A stretch of 64,000 bases of DNA from Novosphingobium marinum (GTDB taxonomy: Bacteria > Pseudomonadota > Alphaproteobacteria > Sphingomonadales > Sphingomonadaceae), in contig NZ_JACBZF010000001.1 in NCBI RefSeq assembly GCF_013408095.1, positions 124,001 to 188,000 of the forward strand. The letters are read 5' to 3'. Shown piece by piece: positions 45,009-54,207 of the stretch. The first letter of the stretch is position 1. Every line of letters starts with the position of its first letter. A program made the translations under genes and the position numbers. The notes under the pieces were generated by a model. It had not been told where the DNA came from, searched no databases, and saw only the letters and a list, made by a program, of their open reading frames with translations.

Positions 45009-46295
45009 ATGACTTACACCGATGCACTGGCTTCGCAGGGGCATGTCGCGCTCGACCTGCTCGCTGCCCTGGGTGCCGGACTGCTTGCGGGCATCGAGCG
45101 CGGATGGCAGCTGCGTGAAGAGGCGGACGGCGCACGCGTCGCCGGAGTGCGTACCTTTGCGCTACTGGGAGGCCTCGGCGGACTTGTCGCCATAGCGGCC
45201 CGGCTCGTTTCCCCGGCAATCTCGGCGATCCTTTTCAGCTCGATCGTCGTTCTTCTGGTCGTTGTCTTCCTGCGCTCGGCGCGGCAGCGAAATTCAAACG
45301 ATGCGACGACGATGGTCGCCGCTTTCGTGACCCTGGGTCTTGGCCTTCTGGCCGGCGCGGGATACCCGGCGATCGCCTTGGCGGGGGCAGCAGTGACCGC
45401 GCTGGTCCTTGCCTCGCGCACGCAGGCGCACGGCCTGCTCCGTTCGATGAGCCAGGACGAGGTGAGGGCGATTGCACGCTATGCCGTGATAGCCGGTGCC
45501 GTGCTGCCGTTTCTTCCCGACGCATCCTATGGCCCCTACGAAGCGTGGAATCCCTTCAAATTGTGGCTGGTCGTCGTGCTCGTCACCGGCTTCTCGGTGC
45601 TCGGCTACATTGCCAATCGGGTCGTCGGGCAGGAGAGGGGCACCATCGCGACTGCCCTGATCGGCGGCGCCTATTCTTCGACGGCGGTAACGGCAGCCTT
45701 CTCGACGCGCCTCAAGAACGGCGATCCCGGACCTTTCGCCACCGGCATCGCGCTTGCGAGCGCGGTGATGTACCTCCGGGTGGCACTGCTCGCGCTGGTC
45801 CTCGCTCCCCGAATAGCGCCATCGATAGCGCTGCTTTTGGGTCCGGCGGCGATCGCGGCCTTCGTCGCGGCCGGCCTTGCATGGCGGCGCGAGGCAGATA
45901 CCCCGAGCGAGCGGACGGAACTGAAATCCCGGCCATTCGAACTTCTGCCGGCACTTGGATTCCTGCTGGCCGTCGCGGCGGCGTCGCTGCTCGTCAGGTG
46001 GGCGCAGGTCGAGTTCGGGCAAGCGGGCGGCGCGATCTCGCTTTTCATCGCGGGCAGCTTCGATGTCGACGCGGCGATGGTTGCCTACTCGACGCTACCG
46101 GCGGATTCGGTCCCGCTCGCGGTTGCCGCGCTGGCACTGTCCGGCACCGTTGCGGTCAACATGGCCTTCAAGGCGGGGATCGTGTTTGCCTATGCCGGTG
46201 CGTTCAGGGGCCGCACGGCCCTTGTCGCCCTGCTCGCCAGCCTGGCAGTGCTGTGCGCTGCGCTTGTCTACCGGGCAGTCGTCCTGTTCGGCTGA
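45009..46295 (+). CDS. MgtC/SapB and DUF4010 membrane protein
   Basis: A 428-residue polytopic protein. The N-terminal part has an MgtC/SapB pattern (GAGLLAGIERGWQLREEADGARVAGVRTFALLGGLGGL, read in pieces), followed by a larger DUF4010 membrane domain with GGAYSSTAVTAAFSTRLK. A role in metal or pH stress is suggested by MgtC but not shown for this fusion. ATG 45009. It is convergent with amn, four bases away. Confidence 0.8.
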   Translation: MTYTDALASQGHVALDLLAALGAGLLAGIERGWQLREEADGARVAGVRTFALLGGLGGLVAIAARLVSPAISAILFSSIVVLLVVVFLRSARQRNSNDATTMVAAFVTLGLGLLAGAGYPAIALAGAAVTALVLASRTQAHGLLRSMSQDEVRAIARYAVIAGAVLPFLPDASYGPYEAWNPFKLWLVVVLVTGFSVLGYIANRVVGQERGTIATALIGGAYSSTAVTAAFSTRLKNGDPGPFATGIALASAVMYLRVALLALVLAPRIAPSIALLLGPAAIAAFVAAGLAWRREADTPSERTELKSRPFELLPALGFLLAVAAASLLVRWAQVEFGQAGGAISLFIAGSFDVDAAMVAYSTLPADSVPLAVAALALSGTVAVNMAFKAGIVFAYAGAFRGRTALVALLASLAVLCAALVYRAVVLFG

Positions 46296-46299
46296 AGCC

Positions 46300-47727
46300 C
46301 TACCTGAACGGAGGTTCGTTGAAGGCGCGAAGCTTGCGGCTGTGCAGCCTGTCGCCTTCCTCGCGTAGCAGGTCGACCGCAGTCACGCCGATGGAAAGGT
46401 GCGCGGCGATGGCCTCCTCGTAGAACCGGTTCGCCTGTCCCGGCAGCTTGAGTTCGCCGTGGAGCGGCTTGTCGGACACGCACAGCAGCGTGCCGTAGGG
46501 TACCCGGAAGCGATAGCCTTGCGCAGCGATCGTCGCGCTTTCCATGTCGATGCCGATGGCGCGGGACTGGCTGAAGCGCCGGGCCGACTGCGTGAAGCGC
46601 AGTTCCCAGTTGCGGTCGTCGGTCGTCACCACGGTCCCGGTGCGCATGCGCCGCTTGAGGTTGGGTCCTGCGGTGCCGCTCACCGTCTCGGCCGCGGTGG
46701 CGAGCGCCTGTTGCACTTCGGCGATGGCCGGCAGCGGGATTTCGGGCGGCAGAACCCTGTCGAGCACGTGGTCGTCGCGAAGGTAGGCATGCGCCAGCAC
46801 GTAGTCGCCGATCCGCTGCGTGTCGCGCAGGCCGCCGCAATGCCCGATCATGAGCCATGCCTCGGGCCGCAGCACCGCGAGGTGGTCGCAGATCGTCTTC
46901 GCATTCGAGGGACCGACGCCGATATTGACCAGCGTGATGCCCATCCGGTCGGGCGCGATCAGGTGATAGGCGGGCATCTGGTGCCGGCGCCATGCCGTAT
47001 CGTTGAGGTGAACGTTCTCTCCGTCGGCGGGGTTCTCCAGGTAAAGCCCACCCGCTCCCGCAAGCGCCGAGGCGCCGTTGCCGAGCTGCCCGGCCGCCCA
47101 GCCGACGAACTCGTCGACGTAGCGGTGGTAGTTCGTGAACAGGATGTAGCGCTGGAAATGCTCCGGCCGGGTGCCGGTGTAGTGCGCGAGGCGTGCGAGG
47201 CTGAAATCGGTGCGCAATGCGTCGAAAAGCGACAGCGGGATCGGATCGTCCGGATTGTCGAGCTCGATCCCGTCGGCAAGCTCGTCGCCGATCTTCGCAA
47301 GCTCGGTCGTCGGGAAATGACGCGCCAGCTCCTGCGGACGCACGCCCCCGACATCCGCGCCGTCGAGCACGTAAGGGAACGGGATTTCCTGATCCGAGCG
47401 AACGACTTCGGCAGTTATCCGGTAATCCGCGGACAGCAGCGCCAGCTGCTCCTCGAGGTAGTCGGCGAACAGTACGGGCCGGGTGATCGTCGTGCTGTAG
47501 GTACCCGCATGTCCCAGGCGCCCGAAGGCCCGGGAGTGCTCGGGGTTGGTCTCGTCGCCATCGTAGTGGATGCGCAGTTCGGGATAGCACCACGCGCGAT
47601 CCGCGGTGCGGTGCGAGGGCGGAAGCGTGCCCTCGGCGACATAGGCTTCGATGTCGGACCTGAGCGTGGAAACCGCGTCGTCGTAGACGCTCTTCAGTTC
47701 GAGGACGATGGCCTTGGGAGAGTGCAT
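46300..47727 (-). CDS. amn: AMP nucleosidase
   Basis: Amn hydrolyses AMP to adenine and ribose-5-phosphate. The 475-residue protein has an N-terminal regulatory domain (RPVLFADYLEEQLALL) and a C-terminal nucleoside-phosphorylase-like domain with NIGVGPSNAKTICDHLAVLRP, GHCGGLRDTQRIGDYVLA, AIGIDMESATIAAQGYR and VSDKPLHGELK. Length matches. ATG 47727. Confidence 0.94.
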   Translation of the reverse strand: MHSPKAIVLELKSVYDDAVSTLRSDIEAYVAEGTLPPSHRTADRAWCYPELRIHYDGDETNPEHSRAFGRLGHAGTYSTTITRPVLFADYLEEQLALLSADYRITAEVVRSDQEIPFPYVLDGADVGGVRPQELARHFPTTELAKIGDELADGIELDNPDDPIPLSLFDALRTDFSLARLAHYTGTRPEHFQRYILFTNYHRYVDEFVGWAAGQLGNGASALAGAGGLYLENPADGENVHLNDTAWRRHQMPAYHLIAPDRMGITLVNIGVGPSNAKTICDHLAVLRPEAWLMIGHCGGLRDTQRIGDYVLAHAYLRDDHVLDRVLPPEIPLPAIAEVQQALATAAETVSGTAGPNLKRRMRTGTVVTTDDRNWELRFTQSARRFSQSRAIGIDMESATIAAQGYRFRVPYGTLLCVSDKPLHGELKLPGQANRFYEEAIAAHLSIGVTAVDLLREEGDRLHSRKLRAFNEPPFR

Positions 47728-47810
47728 GTCCCGCCCCTAGTCCAGCACCATGACAAGCGGAAGGACGTTGTGATCCTCGATCCAGGCAGCAACGCGATGC
47801 GTTGCAAAGG

Positions 47811-47841
47811 AAAAGCCCCGGACCAGCAGGCCGGGGCTTTT
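47811..47841 (-). terminator. Terminator of the rpsF-rpsR-rplI operon
   Basis: AAAAGCCCCGG (47811-47821) pairs perfectly with CCGGGGCTTTT (47831-47841). On the minus strand this gives a GC stem followed by a T-run, 27 bases after rplI. Confidence 0.9.
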
Positions 47842-47867
47842 CCGAATTCGATGAGGAAGAGCGAGGC

Positions 47868-48503
47868 TCAGGCCTGTTCCTCGTCGTCCGAAGTGGCTTC
47901 CTCGCCGTCCTCGGCAGGGGCATCTTCGCTTTCCTGCGTCGCGATCTCGCCAGGCTCGGCGTTCGGGTCGAACTCCTCGACGAAGCCGGTCGGAGCGGCT
48001 TCTTCCTCGAACATCGCGGCCATCACGTCGACGCCCTGCGCCTGCAGGTCGGCTTCGTCGGGCGAGCGGGCCACGTTGACCTGCACGGTGACCGAAACCT
48101 CGGGGTGCAGGTTGACGCGCACGTCGTACATGCCGATCGACTTGATCGGGCGTTCGAGCACGATCATCTGCTTGGTGACGTCGGCGTTCTTCTCGTTGAG
48201 CGCCTCGACGATGTCGCGAACCGCGACCGAACCGTAGAGCTGGCCAGAGTTCGAAGACGCACGGATCAGGACGACCTGCGTGCCGTCGACGTTCTTGGCA
48301 TGCTTCTCGGCCTCGCCGCGGCGGGCTGCGTTCTCTTCTTCGATACGCGCGCGATTGGCTTCGAAGACCTTCCTGTTCGCCTCGTTGGCGCGCAGGGCCT
48401 TCTTGTTCGGAAGCAAATAGTTGCGGGCGTAGCCGTCCTTGACGGAGACGACATCGCCGATACCGCCGAGCTTCTCGACGCGTTCCAGGAGGATGATGTC
48501 CAT
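47868..48503 (-). CDS. rplI: 50S ribosomal protein L9 with acidic tail
   Basis: A 211-residue L9. MDIILLERVEKLGGIGDVVSVKDGYARNYLLP is the L9 N-terminal domain, followed by the long connecting helix and a C-terminal domain ending near residue 150. About 60 more residues of Glu/Ala/Asp (ATQESEDAPAEDGEEATSDDEE) follow; typical L9 has about 150. ATG 48503. It is last in the rpsF-rpsR-rplI unit. Confidence 0.95.
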   Translation of the reverse strand: MDIILLERVEKLGGIGDVVSVKDGYARNYLLPNKKALRANEANRKVFEANRARIEEENAARRGEAEKHAKNVDGTQVVLIRASSNSGQLYGSVAVRDIVEALNEKNADVTKQMIVLERPIKSIGMYDVRVNLHPEVSVTVQVNVARSPDEADLQAQGVDVMAAMFEEEAAPTGFVEEFDPNAEPGEIATQESEDAPAEDGEEATSDDEEQA

Positions 48504-48516
48504 GGTCGTTTCCTCC

Positions 48517-48741
48517 TTACTTCACGATGTAGGGCAGCAGGCCCAGGTGGCGGGCGCGCTTGATCGCCTGCGAGAGCTCACGCTGCTTCTTGGCGGAAAC
48601 GGCAGTGATGCGGCTCGGCACGATCTTGCCACGCTCGGACATGAAGCCCTGCAGCAGGCGCACGTCCTTGTAATCGATCTTCGGCGCGTTCTTGCCCGAG
48701 AAGGGGCAGGACTTGCGGCGGCGGAAAAAGGCGCGGGCCAT
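48517..48741 (-). CDS. rpsR: 30S ribosomal protein S18
   Basis: A 74-residue S18 with [31 protein letters not shown], and [21 protein letters not shown]. It binds 16S rRNA as a heterodimer with S6. It starts three bases after rpsF and ends 13 before rplI. Confidence 0.97.
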   Translation of the reverse strand: MARAFFRRRKSCPFSGKNAPKIDYKDVRLLQGFMSERGKIVPSRITAVSAKKQRELSQAIKRARHLGLLPYIVK

Positions 48742-48744
48742 GGA

Positions 48745-49104
48745 TCAGTTCTCCCGGTCGCGGCGACGGCGGTTGTCGCGGTCGCTCTTGCGCATCATCA
48801 CCGACGGGCCATTCTCGTGCTCGTCGACGCGGATCGTGAGCCAGCGGATCACGTCTTCGTTGATCGCGGTCTGGCGCTCGAGTTCCTCGACGACGTCGCC
48901 GGGGGCCTCGATGTTGAGCATCACGAAATGCGCCTTGCGGTTGCGCTTGATCTTGTATGCGAGATTCTTGAGGCCCCAGGTCTCGGTCTTGACGACCTTG
49001 CCGTTGTTCGACTCGACGATCTCGGTTGCGGTGGTGGCCAGCGCATCGACCTGCGACTGGCTGAGGTCCTGGCGAGCCAGGAACACGTGCTCGTAAAGCG
49101 GCAC
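48745..49104 (-). CDS. rpsF: 30S ribosomal protein S6
   Basis: A 119-residue S6 with [44 protein letters not shown] and [20 protein letters not shown]. The tail is basic. GTG 49104 has AAAGGA upstream. The 150-base leader holds two strong hairpins, consistent with S6:S18 autoregulation. Confidence 0.96.
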   Translation of the reverse strand: MPLYEHVFLARQDLSQSQVDALATTATEIVESNNGKVVKTETWGLKNLAYKIKRNRKAHFVMLNIEAPGDVVEELERQTAINEDVIRWLTIRVDEHENGPSVMMRKSDRDNRRRRDREN

Positions 49105-49183
49105 GGCGGTTTCCTTTCATTCTATGCCGATCGCTGGCTTGTCCCGCGCGGATCGCAGGGGCCCCTCCGGCCTTCTTGGCAAA

Positions 49184-49259
49184 CTTCCCGGGTCCGGTTC
49201 GGTGGCTCGGACCCGGGAAGCAGCGGCCCTTAGCGCATTCGCGAACGAATGCAAGGGCC
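49184..49259 (-). promoter_or_regulatory. Structured leader of rpsF (two hairpins), candidate S6:S18 leader
   Basis: In transcript order the first hairpin is GGCCCTT-GCATTCG, loop TTCG, CGAATGC, a three-base bulge GCT, AAGGGCC (49259-49225), with 14 perfect pairs. The second is CTTCCCGGGTCCG / CGGACCCGGGAAG with an 11-base loop containing ACCG (49220-49184). Only TTT follows. It ends 79 bases before the rpsF GTG. S6:S18 are known to bind their own leader in many bacteria; whether this is that element is inference. Confidence 0.5.
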
Positions 49260-49383
49260 TTGGCGAAGAGCTTGCCAACTGCCTGACAGGATTGCACTGT
49301 CCGACCTGGGATCGTCGAGCAGGCGACTCCACTGTCGCGACGATACACCAAACGCCACGTCATTTCAGCAAGGATTAACCGTC

Positions 49384-50349
49384 ATGCCCTCCGGTCTCGT
49401 CGCCCTCCTAGACGACGTCTCCGTCATCGCGCGCATGGCGGCGACGTCCATCGACGATATCGGTGCAGGCGTGGCCAAGGCAGGCAGCAAGGCAGCCGGC
49501 GTCGTGATCGACGATGCAGCGGTAACGCCTTCTTACGTAACGAATTTCGAGCCCAATCGCGAATTGCCGATCATCTGGCAGATCACCAAGGGATCGCTGC
49601 GCAACAAGCTGCTGGTCCTGCTGCCTATCGCACTCATCCTCAGCGAATTCCTGCCCGGTGCGATCGTGCCGCTGCTCATGCTGGGCGGGGGCTACCTCTG
49701 CTTCGAAGGGGCGGAAAAGGTCATCGAGAAATTCGGCGGGGCCAAACACGGCGAGACGCTTGAAGATCCTATCGAGGACGTCGCCGAGTTCGAGAAGCAG
49801 CGCGTGGCGGGGGCCATCCGCACCGACTTCATCCTGTCGGCCGAGATCATGGCGATTGCCCTCAATGAAGTCACCGCAATGGCGGACGGGACCCCGACCA
49901 CGCTGCTGATGCGCGGGGTGATTCTGGCGGTGGTGGCGGTGGCAATCACCGTTGTGGTCTACGGTGCGGTCGCCCTGATCGTGAAGATGGACGACATCGG
50001 GCTTCATCTGGCGAAGCGAGCCAGCGAAACGGCGCAAAAGGTGGGCCGGTTCCTGCTGCGGGCAATGCCGAAGCTGCTCGCGCTGCTCTCGACAGTGGGG
50101 ACGCTCGCCATGCTGTGGGTCGGTGGCGGCATCATCCTGCACGGCACGCACGAGTTGGGCTTCGACCTGTTCTACGACATTGCGCACGGGATCGAGCATG
50201 CGGTGCACGATGCGACGGGCGCGCTCGGCGGCGTGCTGGGCTGGCTCAGCCTTGCAGTGGTGTCGGCGGTGTTCGGCCTGATACTTGGGGCGGCGATTGC
50301 CTGGGCAGTGCACACGGTCCAGTCGCTGCGCGGCAAGGGCGCGCACTGA
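49384..50349 (+). CDS. DUF808 (YedI-like) membrane protein
   Basis: A 321-residue inner-membrane protein. MPSGLVALLDDVSVIARMAA is the DUF808 start, TPSYVTNFEPNRELPIIWQITKGSLRNKLL follows in pieces, and several hydrophobic helices and GGGYLCFEGAEKVIEK are seen. E. coli YedI is of this family; function unknown. ATG 49384. It is divergent from rpsF. Confidence 0.9.
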   Translation: MPSGLVALLDDVSVIARMAATSIDDIGAGVAKAGSKAAGVVIDDAAVTPSYVTNFEPNRELPIIWQITKGSLRNKLLVLLPIALILSEFLPGAIVPLLMLGGGYLCFEGAEKVIEKFGGAKHGETLEDPIEDVAEFEKQRVAGAIRTDFILSAEIMAIALNEVTAMADGTPTTLLMRGVILAVVAVAITVVVYGAVALIVKMDDIGLHLAKRASETAQKVGRFLLRAMPKLLALLSTVGTLAMLWVGGGIILHGTHELGFDLFYDIAHGIEHAVHDATGALGGVLGWLSLAVVSAVFGLILGAAIAWAVHTVQSLRGKGAH

Positions 50350-50359
50350 GCGCGAGGCG

Positions 50360-51775
50360 CTAGGGCAGGCTGTCGAGTATATCCGCCGCAAATTTCGAAA
50401 GCGTATCGTCGCGCGCACCCATCACCACGATGCGGTCGCCGGAGCGGGACTGTTGGACGATGCGGTCGGCACAGTCGGATCGTTCGGGGATATGCTCGGC
50501 TTTGCCGCCCGCGTCGCCGATCATCGCGACGATCCGCTCGCTTCCCATGCTGCGATCGACGGTGCCGCCGTAGTACACCGGGTCGCACAGGATCGTGATG
50601 TCTTCGCCGTCGAGCTCGCGGGCGAAAGTACTGGCCAGCTCGACGCCCATCTTGCGCAGCGGGCCGTACCCGTGGGGCTGGAAGAACGCGATGACGCGAC
50701 CCGGATGTGCCTTGAGCGTACGCAGGGTCGCCGCGCATTTCTCCGGATTGTGCCCGAAATCGTCGATCACCGTGATCCCGGACGGGCTGGTGCCGACGAC
50801 GTCGAAACGGCGCGCCAGCCCCTCGAAGCTGGCGAGCGCTTCGACGGCCTGTCTGAAGTCCACGCCGGCGGCCGTCGCGGCAGCGATCGCGGCAAGCGCG
50901 TTCGACAGGTTGTGGCGTCCCGGCATGCGCAGTAGCAGGTCCGCCTGGGTATCCGCTCGCCGGTCGACGACAGTGGCCGACTGGCGCATGCCCTCGTCGC
51001 GGATCGAGCCGTCCTTCACCACGATCGTGGCGCAACCGTTGTCGATGCCGAACGTCGTCACGTTGCGGGCATGGCTCGCCAGCCGGAAAGCCTCCCTGTC
51101 GTCGGCGTTGATCGCTGCCGCGTCGGCGGCGGCGAGGAAATTCGCGAACAGCGGCCGCAATTCTTCCATCGGCTTGTGATCGAGACTGACGTTGAGGAGT
51201 ACGGCCACGCTCGGCCTGTAGAGCGCGATCGAGCCGTCGCTTTCGTCGACTTCGGAAACGAACAGGTCGCCGTCGCCGATCCTCGCACTGGCGAACGGGG
51301 CGTCGGGCGAGGCGAAGTTCTTCATCACCGCGCCGTTCATGATAGTCGGCCGGCGCCCGGCCTCCTCCATGATCCAGCCGGTCATTCCCGTAACGGTGGA
51401 CTTGCCGCTCGTCCCGCCGATGGCGATGCCCTGCGCGGACGCGTTGAAGAGCGTTGCGAGGAGTTCGGCGCGGCTCATCCGGGCGCAGCCAAGCTCCCTG
51501 GCGCGCACGACTTCGGGCACGGTGTCCTCGACCGCGGCGGAAGCGACGAGCACCTGCTCGCTGCGGGTGATGCCGCTGCCGTCCTGCGGATGGAGGGTGA
51601 AACCCTGCGCTTCGAGCCAGGCGAACTTCTCCGGCATCCGGCCCTGGTCGCGGCTGCGATCGGAGCCGGCGACCCGTGCGCCAAGGCCCTTGAGGATCAT
51701 CGCGAGGGGCAGCATGCCGGACCCGCCGATGCCGCAGAAGAACCAGGGGCGGGTCGTGATTTCGTCCGGAGTCAT
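50360..51775 (-). CDS. Mur ligase family protein, MurC/Mpl-like
   Basis: A 471-residue three-domain Mur ligase. The Rossmann-like N-terminus has FFCGIGGSGMLPLAMILKGLGARVAGSD. The P-loop reads GGTSGKSTVT, where MurC and Mpl have GTHGKTT, so His and one Thr are replaced by Ser. The central part has VSEVDESDGSIALYRP, LLNVSLDHK, the C-terminal domain DDFGHNPEKCAATLR. It could attach a peptide to UDP-MurNAc in recycling (Mpl role) given the divergent LD-carboxypeptidase and AmpG elsewhere. The exact reaction is uncertain. ATG 51775. Confidence 0.82.
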   Translation of the reverse strand: MTPDEITTRPWFFCGIGGSGMLPLAMILKGLGARVAGSDRSRDQGRMPEKFAWLEAQGFTLHPQDGSGITRSEQVLVASAAVEDTVPEVVRARELGCARMSRAELLATLFNASAQGIAIGGTSGKSTVTGMTGWIMEEAGRRPTIMNGAVMKNFASPDAPFASARIGDGDLFVSEVDESDGSIALYRPSVAVLLNVSLDHKPMEELRPLFANFLAAADAAAINADDREAFRLASHARNVTTFGIDNGCATIVVKDGSIRDEGMRQSATVVDRRADTQADLLLRMPGRHNLSNALAAIAAATAAGVDFRQAVEALASFEGLARRFDVVGTSPSGITVIDDFGHNPEKCAATLRTLKAHPGRVIAFFQPHGYGPLRKMGVELASTFARELDGEDITILCDPVYYGGTVDRSMGSERIVAMIGDAGGKAEHIPERSDCADRIVQQSRSGDRIVVMGARDDTLSKFAADILDSLP

Positions 51776-51831
51776 GGCGCTGCCGTATTCGCCCCCTCGC
51801 AACAACACAACAAGGCGGTTAGAGGAGGGGC

Positions 51832-52653
51832 ATGACCCGCGTCGCCATCTGCGCCCCGTCGAGACCGATCGACGCCGAAGATATCGAGCAGGTGCTGGAA
51901 CTGGCGAGCCGCCACGCGCCCGGCTTCGAACTGCATTTCCACCCGCAGGTCCGTGCCGAGCATGGCCACTTCGCCGGCGAAGACGAGGTGCGCCTTGCCG
52001 CCCTGCTCGAATGCGCCAACGATCCCTCCTTCGACGCGGTCTGGTTCGCGCGCGGCGGCTATGGCGCCTGCCGCATCGCCGATGCCGCGCTGGCGGGGAT
52101 GGGGCCGGGGGCGGACGGCAAGACCTGGCTCGGCTATTCCGACGCCGGCTATCTGCTCGGCGGGCTTTATCGTGAGCGCATCGGGAGGCCCGTGCACGGC
52201 CCGATGCCCGTCGATATCCGGCGCGAGGGTGGCGAGGATGCCATCTTGCGCGCGCTTTCCTTTCTGAAAGGCGACGAAAGCGGACTGGAACCCGGCCTCG
52301 ACGACAGGCCGACCGTCGCGTTCAACCTGATCACGCTGGCGATGCTGTGCGGTACCTCGCTGATGCCCGGCCTTGCGGGTCACGTCGTGATCGTGGAGGA
52401 AGTGGCGGAGCATTTCTACGCGATCGACCGGCTGTTTTTTCACGTGACCGCGCATCTCGGTGGGATCGCCGGGCTGCGGCTCGGACGGATCAGCGACGTG
52501 CCGGAGAACGACAGGCCGTTCGGTGCCGATGCCGGGGAAATCGCGCGCTACTGGTGCGCGCGCCATGCGATACCCTTTCTCGGCAGCGCCGAAATCGGCC
52601 ACGATGCCGACAACAGGATCGTTCCGTTCGGAAGCCGGGGCGACAGTACATAG
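51832..52653 (+). CDS. ldcA: LD-carboxypeptidase (S66)
   Basis: LdcA removes the D-Ala from recycled tetrapeptides in the cytoplasm. The 273-residue protein has VAICAPSRPI, the segment FARGGYGACRI, the nucleophile Ser in LGYSDAGYL, Glu in VIVEEV and His in EIGHDADN. Length is slightly short of E. coli LdcA (304). ATG 51832, divergent from the Mur ligase with 56 bases between. Confidence 0.9.
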   Translation: MTRVAICAPSRPIDAEDIEQVLELASRHAPGFELHFHPQVRAEHGHFAGEDEVRLAALLECANDPSFDAVWFARGGYGACRIADAALAGMGPGADGKTWLGYSDAGYLLGGLYRERIGRPVHGPMPVDIRREGGEDAILRALSFLKGDESGLEPGLDDRPTVAFNLITLAMLCGTSLMPGLAGHVVIVEEVAEHFYAIDRLFFHVTAHLGGIAGLRLGRISDVPENDRPFGADAGEIARYWCARHAIPFLGSAEIGHDADNRIVPFGSRGDST

Positions 52654-52665
52654 GAGACTTCGAGG

Positions 52666-53193
52666 ATGCCCGACTTGCCCGTTCGCCAGATCGCCTATTT
52701 CGTACCCGACGTCCGCGCTGCGGCGGAGCGGCATTCGGCCCTCTTCGGGTCGGGGCCGTATTTCGTTGCCGAGAACATCCCGCTGGTGAAGGCGGTTCAT
52801 CGCGGCACACCGCGCGAACTCGACCACACGAGCGCCTACGGCCAGTGGGGCGAAGTGATGATCGAATTCGTCCAGCAGAACAATCCCGGCCCCTCGGCCT
52901 TTCACGATGTCTATCCCGAAGGATCGGGGAGGACCGGCATCCACCACGTCGCGCTGTTCGTCGATTCGGTCGCCGAGGATTCCGCCCGGTTCGAGAAGGA
53001 GGGCTTCGAACTCGCGCTCGACGCCGAAATGCCAGACGGGTTCCGCTACACCTTCGTCGATACCGTCGCCGCCTACGGACACATGCTCGAGCTGTACGAG
53101 CCGGCGGATTCGCTTACCGGGTTCTATGGCTACGTGAAGAAGAAGGCCGGCGATTTCTCGAAGGGCGTGACTGTCGACATTTCGCTCGGCTAG
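52666..53193 (+). CDS. VOC-family (glyoxalase-like) protein
   Basis: A 175-residue vicinal-oxygen-chelate protein. Two babbab modules: RQIAYFVPDVRAAAERH with VMIEFVQQ, and IHHVALFVDSVAED with MLELYEP. Probable metal ligands are the Glu of MIEF, His of IHHVA and Glu of LELY; the first ligand position holds Gln. Substrate unknown. TAGGAG precedes ATG 52666. Confidence 0.85.
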   Translation: MPDLPVRQIAYFVPDVRAAAERHSALFGSGPYFVAENIPLVKAVHRGTPRELDHTSAYGQWGEVMIEFVQQNNPGPSAFHDVYPEGSGRTGIHHVALFVDSVAEDSARFEKEGFELALDAEMPDGFRYTFVDTVAAYGHMLELYEPADSLTGFYGYVKKKAGDFSKGVTVDISLG

Positions 53194-53266
53194 GCTTGTG
53201 CCCCGGTGGCGCTGCCAATAAGCGCTGCCGCTTCAAGCCGTTTCGACGGGCAGCGAGAGGACAGTC

Positions 53267-54202
53267 ATGCGCGCATTCGTATTTCCGGGGCAGGGCAGCC
53301 AGAAGGTCGGCATGGGCGCCGAGCTGGCGGCCGCGAGCGCGACGGCGCGCGAAGTGTTCGAGGAAGTGGACGAGGCGCTGGGCCAGAACCTCTCGCGGAT
53401 CATGCGCGAGGGGCCCGAGGACGAGCTGATGCTCACCGAGAACGCCCAGCCTGCGATCATGGCAAATGCCATTGCCGTGTTGCGCATTCTCGAGCGTGAC
53501 GCAGGGATACCGATCGCCGACAAGGCCGACTACGTCGCCGGCCACAGCCTTGGCGAATATACCGCGCTGTGCGCCGTCGGCGCGTTCGGCCTTTCCGACA
53601 CGGCGCGCCTTCTGAAGCTGCGCGGTCAGTCGATGCAGGCTGCTGTTCCCGTCGGCGTGGGTGCAATGGCGGCGCTGCTCGGCGCGGACCTCGAAAAGGC
53701 GCAGGCGCTCGCCGATGCCGCTGCGGAGGGCGAGGTGTGTACCGTCGCCAACGACAACGATCCTTCGCAGGTCGTCCTGTCGGGACACAAGGCCGCGATC
53801 GAGCGCGCGGTGGCGCTGGTGAAGGAACACGGCATCAAGCGCGGTGTGCTCCTGCCCGTGTCCGCGCCCTTCCACTGCCCGCTGATGCAGCCCGCCGCCG
53901 ACGCGATGGCAGAAGCTCTCGACAAGACGCCGCCGGAGTTGCTGCGCCTCCCGGTTTTCGCCAACGTCACCGCATCACCGGTCAGCGATCCCGCCGAGGT
54001 GAAGCGCTTGCTGGTCGAGCAGGTCACTGGCCGCGTCCGCTGGCGCGAAAGCGCGATCGCGATGCAGGAAGCGGGGGTCGACACGGTCGTGGAACTGGGC
54101 GGCAAGGTCGTCGGACCGATGATCAAGCGCAGCGCCAGCGACGTGACCGTCCACAACGCGGCGACGATGGACGAGATCGAAGCGCTCGCGAAGGAGCTTT
54201 GA
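53267..54202 (+). CDS. fabD: Malonyl-CoA:ACP transacylase
   Basis: FabD loads malonate onto acyl carrier protein for fatty-acid synthesis. The 311-residue protein has AFVFPGQGSQKVGM, the nucleophile Ser in AGHSLGEYTAL, and His in SAPFHCPLM. QVVLSGHKAAIERA fits. ATG 53267. It is followed by fabG after five bases; fabD-fabG is the usual order. Confidence 0.96.
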   Translation: MRAFVFPGQGSQKVGMGAELAAASATAREVFEEVDEALGQNLSRIMREGPEDELMLTENAQPAIMANAIAVLRILERDAGIPIADKADYVAGHSLGEYTALCAVGAFGLSDTARLLKLRGQSMQAAVPVGVGAMAALLGADLEKAQALADAAAEGEVCTVANDNDPSQVVLSGHKAAIERAVALVKEHGIKRGVLLPVSAPFHCPLMQPAADAMAEALDKTPPELLRLPVFANVTASPVSDPAEVKRLLVEQVTGRVRWRESAIAMQEAGVDTVVELGGKVVGPMIKRSASDVTVHNAATMDEIEALAKEL

Positions 54203-54207
54203 GAAAA

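Noticed and set aside
46399..48237. A 612-residue open frame opposite amn and rplI
   Set aside because: It crosses a terminator and two conserved genes and shows only shadow composition.
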